25,572 nucleotides of DNA from RGDT01 sp964630925. Lineage in GTDB: Bacteria; Planctomycetota; Planctomycetia; Gemmatales; Gemmataceae. The notes below the pieces were generated by a model. That model was not told the origin of the DNA and made no database searches. It saw only the letters and a program-made list of their open reading frames with translations. Where the stretch lies: contig CAZVZK010000147.1 in the NCBI GenBank assembly GCA_964630925.1, forward strand, positions 1 to 25,572, in the 5' to 3' direction. This document shows, one piece after another, positions 21,323 to 25,572 of the stretch. How positions within the stretch are numbered: the stretch's first letter is position 1; every line of letters begins with the position of its first letter. The position numbers were made by a program, and so were the translations under genes.

Positions 21323-22420
21323 ATGAAGATCAAACGCCTCGGCGCGGCGTGCCGCCGTGCCTTCACGTTGATCGAATTACTCGTGGTGATCGCCATCATC
21401 GCCGTGCTCATCGGCCTGCTGCTGCCCGCCGTCCAGAAGGTGCGGGCGGCGGCGGCACGCATCCAGTGCGCCAATAACCTCAAGCAGATCGCCCTCGGGG
21501 CGCACAGCTACCACGGCACGCTCAACCGGTTCCCGGACGCCGTCACCAACTCCAGCGCGTTCGGGGCGGGGACGGCCTTCACCGGGCTGCTGCCCTACAT
21601 CGAGCAGGGCAACATCCAGCCCGGCGCTTCCCCCTACCAGTACGGCGAGTTCGCGCCCGGGTCGAAGTGGTTCGGGTACCTCTACCCCAAGGACTACGTC
21701 AACCCGAACGACCCCAAGGAGGTATTCCCCGCCTCGGACTACTACACCGTCATCTACGCCCCCGGGACGGACCCCTACGGCGCGGCGGGCGGGATCCTCG
21801 TCTGGCAGAAGAACCCCAAGGACGGCAGTTGGGGGGACTACGTCTACAAGGAGTCGCCGGCGAGCATCGACTTCTCCGGCGGTGCCGGCGGCTCCGCCAC
21901 CGTGGTCAAGCTCTACCTCTGCCCCGCCGACATCACCCAGGAGCCGACGGGCACGATCATCTTCACCACCCCCTCCCCCACCGGCAGCCGCGGCGGCGGC
22001 ACGCAGACCAAGCAGACCCTGGCCCTGGGGAACTACGTGGCCAACCCGCTGGCCCTGGTCAATTCGGCGACGCTGGAGCGGTCCTTCATGGACGGCACGT
22101 CGAACACGATCCTTCTCACCGAGCGTTATCGCACCTGCCAGGGGTCGTCGGTGGGCTGGGGGTACAACTTCTACTCCAAGATCGACAAGCAGGGGCCCGC
22201 GTTCGACACGGGCGGCGCGTTCCAGGTGACGCCGGGGCGCGGCTCGTGCGTCGTCGGGACGCCGCACTCGCTCCACACCGGAGGCATCCCCGTCGCGATG
22301 GCCGACGGCAGCGTGCGCATCCTGAACGAGTCGCTCGGCACCGCGACCAGCTCGGCCGGGAATACCGTCTTCCAGGCGATGCTCACCCCCGCCAGCCTGG
22401 AGACCTTCTCGGCGGACTGA
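21323..22420 (+). CDS. DUF1559 prepilin-like protein, 365 aa
   Basis: Planctomycete protein family with a type IV prepilin/pseudopilin N-terminus. The leader MKIKRLGAACRRA precedes the cleavage site, then FTLIELLVVIAIIAVLIGLL, with Phe at +1 and Glu at +5 of the mature form (E18). The hydrophobic helix is followed by PAVQKVRAAAARIQCANNLK and QIALGAHSYH, the standard start of DUF1559. The C-terminus has the H-X9-DG motif (HTGGIPVAMADGSVRIL) and an earlier MDGTSNTILLTER. It is probably processed by a prepilin peptidase and assembled or held at the cell envelope; family function is not established. ATG 21323 has CAGGAGGGAGTTTGCG upstream, a strong site. No pilus genes are near. Confidence 0.92.
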   Translation: MKIKRLGAACRRAFTLIELLVVIAIIAVLIGLLLPAVQKVRAAAARIQCANNLKQIALGAHSYHGTLNRFPDAVTNSSAFGAGTAFTGLLPYIEQGNIQPGASPYQYGEFAPGSKWFGYLYPKDYVNPNDPKEVFPASDYYTVIYAPGTDPYGAAGGILVWQKNPKDGSWGDYVYKESPASIDFSGGAGGSATVVKLYLCPADITQEPTGTIIFTTPSPTGSRGGGTQTKQTLALGNYVANPLALVNSATLERSFMDGTSNTILLTERYRTCQGSSVGWGYNFYSKIDKQGPAFDTGGAFQVTPGRGSCVVGTPHSLHTGGIPVAMADGSVRILNESLGTATSSAGNTVFQAMLTPASLETFSAD

Positions 22421-22677
22421 CCGCAGCCACCCCAGGCCGGGGCGGCCGCGGAGGCCCCCGCCGCCTCGACCTGACCCACCCCGCTCACCCGCCCTCCGTG
22501 TGTGCCTGCGCGATGACGCCTGGTCCGGGCGCCAAACGCCACACCCGCAGCGATCCCGCTCTTCGTGGAGGGGCGGCCCGTCCTCGCCGCTGTGCTCCTG
22601 ACGGTAACCCGGCTCGCCCCCAGCTCACACGGGGAGCCCGGCGTGACGGCGGAGCCCGGGACGCAGACAACAGCACA

Positions 22678-23145
22678 TCACTCGCCCAGCTTCACCGTCG
22701 CCGCCTTCTTGCCGTTCTCGACGAACTCGACGGCCTTGTACTTGCCCTTGGGGATGGCGACCACGAGTGGCGTGGCGAACCGGGCCGTGCCGCCGCCCGC
22801 GCCCTTCCCGACGCTCTTGAACGTCAGGACGGCCGTGCCGCCCCTGTCCTCCGCCTTCTCCACCGTGTAGTCGAACGTCTCCGTCCCGCGTTTGACCACC
22901 ACCAGCACCACCGACTTGTCGAAGGCGTCCTTGGGCAGCGGGCTCGGCTTGCGGCCGCCGATCGGCGGCACGGGCCGTAGCACCTCGCCGAACTTCGCCG
23001 CGTCGGTGAAGGCGAGGTACGAATTCTCGCCCTTGAGGCCGGACTTGTTCGACTCGAAGTAGGGGCCGTACGTGGCCGTCTCCAGCTTCTTGGGGGCCGG
23101 CTCGGTGTCGGCGGCCAGGGCGGCGAGGAGCAGCAGCGCGTGCAT
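22678..23145 (-). CDS. Small exported protein, 155 aa
   Basis: A short signal peptide (MHALLLLAALAADTEPAP) is followed by a soluble domain that reads as mostly beta strands: TATYGPYFESNKSGLKGENS, YLAFTDAAKFGEVLRPVPP, KSVVLVVVKRGTETFDYTVE, VLTFKSVGKGAGGG, RFATPLVVAIPKGKYKAVEF and ENGKKAATVKLGE. This alternation suggests a small beta-sandwich in the periplasm. No Shine-Dalgarno is seen before ATG 23145, so the start is less sure, but the signal peptide supports it. Divergent from the HEAT gene at 23255, with 109 nt between. The 257-nt gap to the DUF1559 gene shows nothing nameable. Family not recognised. Confidence 0.65.
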   Translation of the reverse strand: MHALLLLAALAADTEPAPKKLETATYGPYFESNKSGLKGENSYLAFTDAAKFGEVLRPVPPIGGRKPSPLPKDAFDKSVVLVVVKRGTETFDYTVEKAEDRGGTAVLTFKSVGKGAGGGTARFATPLVVAIPKGKYKAVEFVENGKKAATVKLGE

Positions 23146-23254
23146 GGTGCGGTGTCCGTGTGTGAGGAATCGGTGCGGTGATTGTATCGAACCCGGCCGC
23201 GCGGTAGGATCGAATCATCCCGCCCCCCTGACCCCCCGTACCTCGGAGTGAGCC

Positions 23255-24025
23255 GTGCGCCACCTTCTGGGCCTCGCCGTCCTGACCCTCTGCATCCCCG
23301 CCGCCAGCGCCGACGTGGCCGACAGCGTCAAGCGTCTGGGCAGCAAGGACGTCTCCGAGCGCCGCAAGGCCGCCCAGGAGCTGGTGGAGGCCGGGGCGGA
23401 CGCCGCCAAGGCGGTCAAGCCCCTCACCAAGGCGTTGAAGGACGAGAGCCGCTTCGTGCGCCGCTTCGCCGCCCAGGCCCTCGGCAACGTGGGCGCGGCG
23501 GCGAAGGAGGCGGTGCCGGCGCTGGAGGCGTTGCTGCGTGACGAGGAGGCCCCGGTGCGGATGGCGGCGGTGCAGGCGTTGGGCAAGATCGGCGAGGCGG
23601 CGATCCCTGCGCTGGGCAAGGCGGCGGGCAAGGGCAACGTCAGCGACGTGCAGGAGGCCGCCATCGACGCCCTCGCGGAGACGGGCGGGGCGGCGGCGCT
23701 GGGCCCGCTGGTGGGCGTCATCAAGGATCAGACCATCGAGTCGCAATTCCGCCGCAAGGCCATCGCCGCCGTGCAGAAGATGGGCGCGTCGGCGGCCCCG
23801 TCCGCCGTGCCGGCCCTGGCGGAGGTGGTGAAGAGCCCCAAGGCGCGCGGCGACGCCCGCCTGCTGCGTCAGGACGCCGTCGCCGGCCTGGGCAACCTGG
23901 CGAAGGCGAGCGACTCGTCGGCCCTGGCCGTGCTGAACGAGATCATCAACGACGAGAAGAACCGCGACATGGGCCTGAAGAATCAGTGCCGGCAGGCGGT
24001 CAAGAAGATCATGGCGCGGAAGTGA
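23255..24025 (+). CDS. Exported HEAT-repeat protein, 256 aa
   Basis: The GTG at 23255 has CGGAGTGAGCC before it. A signal peptide (VRHLLGLAVLTLCIPAASA) is followed by about five HEAT/PBS-lyase-type repeats built of paired helices: ERRKAAQELVEAGADAAKAV, DESRFVRRFAAQALGNVGAA, EEAPVRMAAVQALGKIGEAA, VQEAAIDALAETGGAAALGP and RRKAIAAVQKMGASAAPSAV. Such proteins act as binding scaffolds; true phycobilin lyase activity is unlikely in this setting. The next gene, also with HEAT repeats, starts 14 nt after the stop, so both are very likely one operon. The ligand is unknown. Confidence 0.82.
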   Translation: MRHLLGLAVLTLCIPAASADVADSVKRLGSKDVSERRKAAQELVEAGADAAKAVKPLTKALKDESRFVRRFAAQALGNVGAAAKEAVPALEALLRDEEAPVRMAAVQALGKIGEAAIPALGKAAGKGNVSDVQEAAIDALAETGGAAALGPLVGVIKDQTIESQFRRKAIAAVQKMGASAAPSAVPALAEVVKSPKARGDARLLRQDAVAGLGNLAKASDSSALAVLNEIINDEKNRDMGLKNQCRQAVKKIMARK

Positions 24026-24039
24026 CCGAAGGTACCCCC

Positions 24040-25263
24040 ATGCCCAGAGAAGAGACGCTCCGCCCCCAGAACCGGTGCTTCGCCTGCGGCCGGACGTGGT
24101 TCCCGCGTGGCCAGGACCTCTCCGCGCAGTGCCCGACGTGCGGCAGCCCCGAGGTGGGCTTCGTCCCGCCGCCGCCCGGCATCCGCCTCAGCACCTCCGC
24201 CGCCGTCCTCGCCGGCGTCCTCGTCGCCCCCATCATCGTCGGCGGCCTCTTCCTCCTCGGCGTCCTCGGGCCGCGCGCGGACAAGGACGTCCGCCGGGCC
24301 GATGTGCCACCGCCGAAGGCCAAGCCGGTCCCCGGGAAGACCGTCAAGAAGCAGGCCGACAGGGACAGGCGCAAGCCCCTCCCGGAGCCCGACCCGGCGG
24401 ACGAGGCCCGCATGGAGGAGGAACGACGCAAGGAGGAGGCGCGGGCGAAAGCCGACGCCGAGGAACGCGAGAGACGCGAATTCCCCCAGCGGGTGCGGAG
24501 ATGGCTCGACGCCCTCAACGCCCCGAGGCCGGACGAGCGTGCCGCCGCCCTCCGCTCCCTCGCCGCGGCCGGGCCGAAGGCCCAGGAGCTGGAGCCGACG
24601 GCGTTCGACGACGTGACGGCCCTGCTCATGGACCCCGCCGAGGCCGTGCGTGAGGCCGCCTTCGCCGCGGCCGCCGGCATCGGCGGCTCGCGCCGCGACA
24701 CCGTCCCGGCCCTCATCGCCGCGCTCAAGGGCGGCACGGCCCCGGTGCGTCTGCACGCCTGCCGGCTCCTCGGCTCGCTCGGCCCCGACGCCCAGGACGC
24801 CGCCGGCGCCCTCGCGGCGGGGCTGGCGGAGGCCCGGCTCCGCGACGCCGCTTCGGCGGCGCTTGTGGGCATGGGCAAGGCCGCCGCCCGCCCGCTCGCG
24901 GACCTGCTCGCCGGTCCTGACGCGGACGCCGCCGCGTGCGCCGCCCGGGCGCTGGGGAAGCTCGGCGCGGACGCCTCCGTGGCCGCGCCGAGCCTGGCGG
25001 CCGCCCTGGCGCGGAAGGAGGCGCGGGCCGACGCCGCCGAGGCGTTGGCCCTCATCGGCGGGCCGTCCGTCGCGCCCCTCATCGAGGCGCTGTCCAGCAA
25101 GGACGACGAGGTGCGCAACGCCGCCGCCATGACGCTGGGGCACATCGGCGGCGCCGCGCGGAAGGCGCTGCCCACACTCGAAAAGATGATCACCTTCGAC
25201 GACGCGCGGAAGGTGCGGTTCACCGCCGGCACCGCCGTGGAGCGCATCAAGCGGGCGAAGTGA
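24040..25263 (+). CDS. Zinc-ribbon, membrane-anchored HEAT-repeat protein, 407 aa
   Basis: Start ATG 24040, with GAAGG about 7 nt upstream. The N-terminus has a zinc ribbon: C13 and C16 (CFAC) with C31 and C34 (CPTC). One membrane helix follows (about 52-76, AAVLAGVLVAPIIVGGLFLL). A Lys/Glu/Arg-rich, probably coiled-coil region (about 105-150, EEERRKEEARAKADAEERER) leads into HEAT repeats up to the end (AVREAAFAAAAGIGG, APVRLHACRLLGSLG, DAAACAARALGKLGADASVA, DDEVRNAAAMTLGHIGGAAR). Ribbon inside and repeats outside would be the expected topology. It forms a pair with the exported HEAT protein 14 nt upstream. The role is unknown; a scaffold at the membrane is inferred. Confidence 0.8.
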   Translation: MPREETLRPQNRCFACGRTWFPRGQDLSAQCPTCGSPEVGFVPPPPGIRLSTSAAVLAGVLVAPIIVGGLFLLGVLGPRADKDVRRADVPPPKAKPVPGKTVKKQADRDRRKPLPEPDPADEARMEEERRKEEARAKADAEERERREFPQRVRRWLDALNAPRPDERAAALRSLAAAGPKAQELEPTAFDDVTALLMDPAEAVREAAFAAAAGIGGSRRDTVPALIAALKGGTAPVRLHACRLLGSLGPDAQDAAGALAAGLAEARLRDAASAALVGMGKAAARPLADLLAGPDADAAACAARALGKLGADASVAAPSLAAALARKEARADAAEALALIGGPSVAPLIEALSSKDDEVRNAAAMTLGHIGGAARKALPTLEKMITFDDARKVRFTAGTAVERIKRAK

Positions 25264-25269
25264 GGCGGG

Positions 25270-25362
25270 CTACCTCACCCCCGCCCCCTCTCGCTGCGAG
25301 CCGGGGGCGAGACGCCCCCAGACCCCCGATACGCGGAGAGGGGGGCTGGGGGGGTGAGGTAG
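25270..25362. terminator. Nested inverted repeat between convergent genes
   Basis: The outer arms CTACCTCACCCCC (25270-25282) and GGGGGTGAGGTAG (25350-25362) are perfect 13-nt complements. Pairing continues imperfectly inward through CCCCCTCTC and GGAGAGGGGGG. Inside lies a second perfect hairpin, GGGGGCG (25303-25309) with CGCCCCC (25313-25319). It fills the gap between the HEAT gene and the convergent partial gene, so a bidirectional terminator is likely. The arms resemble the hairpin at 13787-13827. Confidence 0.6.
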
Positions 25363-25367
25363 TGCCC

Positions 25368-25572
25368 CTACTTCTTCTCCAGCCGCGACAGCGCCCAGGA
25401 CGCCTCGCGTGTGAGGCGGGCGAGGGGGTCGCCGCCCGCCAGCTCCTTCAGGAACCGCCGAGCCTCCGCCGTGCCGACACGCTCCAGCACCTCCACCCCC
25501 CGCAGCTCCAGCAGCGCCTGGTAATCGGCGCGCAAACCAGACCCACCTCGGCCAGGAAATCGGCAAGCAATC
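25368..25572 (-). CDS. C-terminus of a probable WD40-type planctomycete protein (partial)
   Basis: The visible 68 codons end with TAG at 25368-25370 and run off the right edge. The sequence LRADYQALLELRGVEVLERV is followed by GTAEARRFLKELAGGDPLAR and LTREASWALSRLEKK. This helical end, with the pattern VEVLERxGTxEARxxLxxLAxGxPxARLTREAxxAL, is one I associate with the C-termini of large planctomycete WD40-repeat proteins; no WD40 repeat is inside the window, so this is recognition by pattern only. The first dozen codons look less typical (GRGGSG), so a frame error near the edge cannot be excluded. Confidence 0.55.
   Translation of the reverse strand, partial: IACRFPGRGGSGLRADYQALLELRGVEVLERVGTAEARRFLKELAGGDPLARLTREASWALSRLEKK

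Overview
This is very GC-rich bacterial DNA, and its gene families are typical of Planctomycetes, most likely a Gemmata-like lineage. The markers are a prepilin-like DUF1559 protein with an H-X9-DG tail, a DUF1580 protein, an ECF sigma factor next to a Ser/Thr kinase that carries an N-terminal zinc ribbon and C-terminal TPR-like helices, a secreted PQQ-propeller protein followed by a CotH protein, a small leucine-rich-repeat protein, HEAT-repeat proteins and the C-terminus of a WD40-type protein. No database search was possible; family names rest on motifs read by eye.

Left part (1-9470): I read this as the right portion of an integrative genetic element. It holds two small winged-helix proteins of excisionase/MerR type (423-635 and 4570-4797), a 1013-residue primase-helicase with a degenerate zinc-binding primase region, a TOPRIM domain and a P-loop helicase domain (1276-4317), a DUF1580 protein (6209-6469), a winged-helix replication-type protein on the other strand (7606-8604) and several small orphan genes, some frameshifted. 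A cluster of GAATGT motifs (1003-1189) and two tandem hairpins lie behind the primase gene. The element ends at a 43-nt copy of the 3' half of a tRNA-Lys gene (9428-9470), the usual scar of site-specific integration into a tRNA. The orientation predicts that the intact tRNA-Lys and the integrase lie left of the window. The spacer 636-1275 has no convincing gene.

Middle (9471-14670): chromosomal genes begin with hairpins that probably terminated the original tRNA transcript. They are followed by a TspO-family membrane protein, a tandem PilZ protein, a frameshifted secreted leucine-rich-repeat gene, a GT-C type membrane glycosyltransferase, the ribosome-rescue hydrolase ArfB with a small membrane protein behind it, and another small membrane protein. 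The gene-free stretch 13774-14310 holds a terminator-like repeat and a striking 31+31 nt inverted repeat. A decayed relative of that repeat sits at 20900-20976.

Right part (14671-25572): a kinase/ECF sigma pair (probably one signalling unit), the PQQ-propeller and CotH pair, the DUF1559 protein, a small secreted protein, two adjacent HEAT-repeat proteins (one exported, one with a zinc ribbon and a membrane anchor), a nested inverted repeat between convergent genes, and a partial gene at the right edge. The gap 20810-21322 holds two repeats and an AT-rich patch near 21190-21240. The gap 22421-22677 shows nothing I can name.
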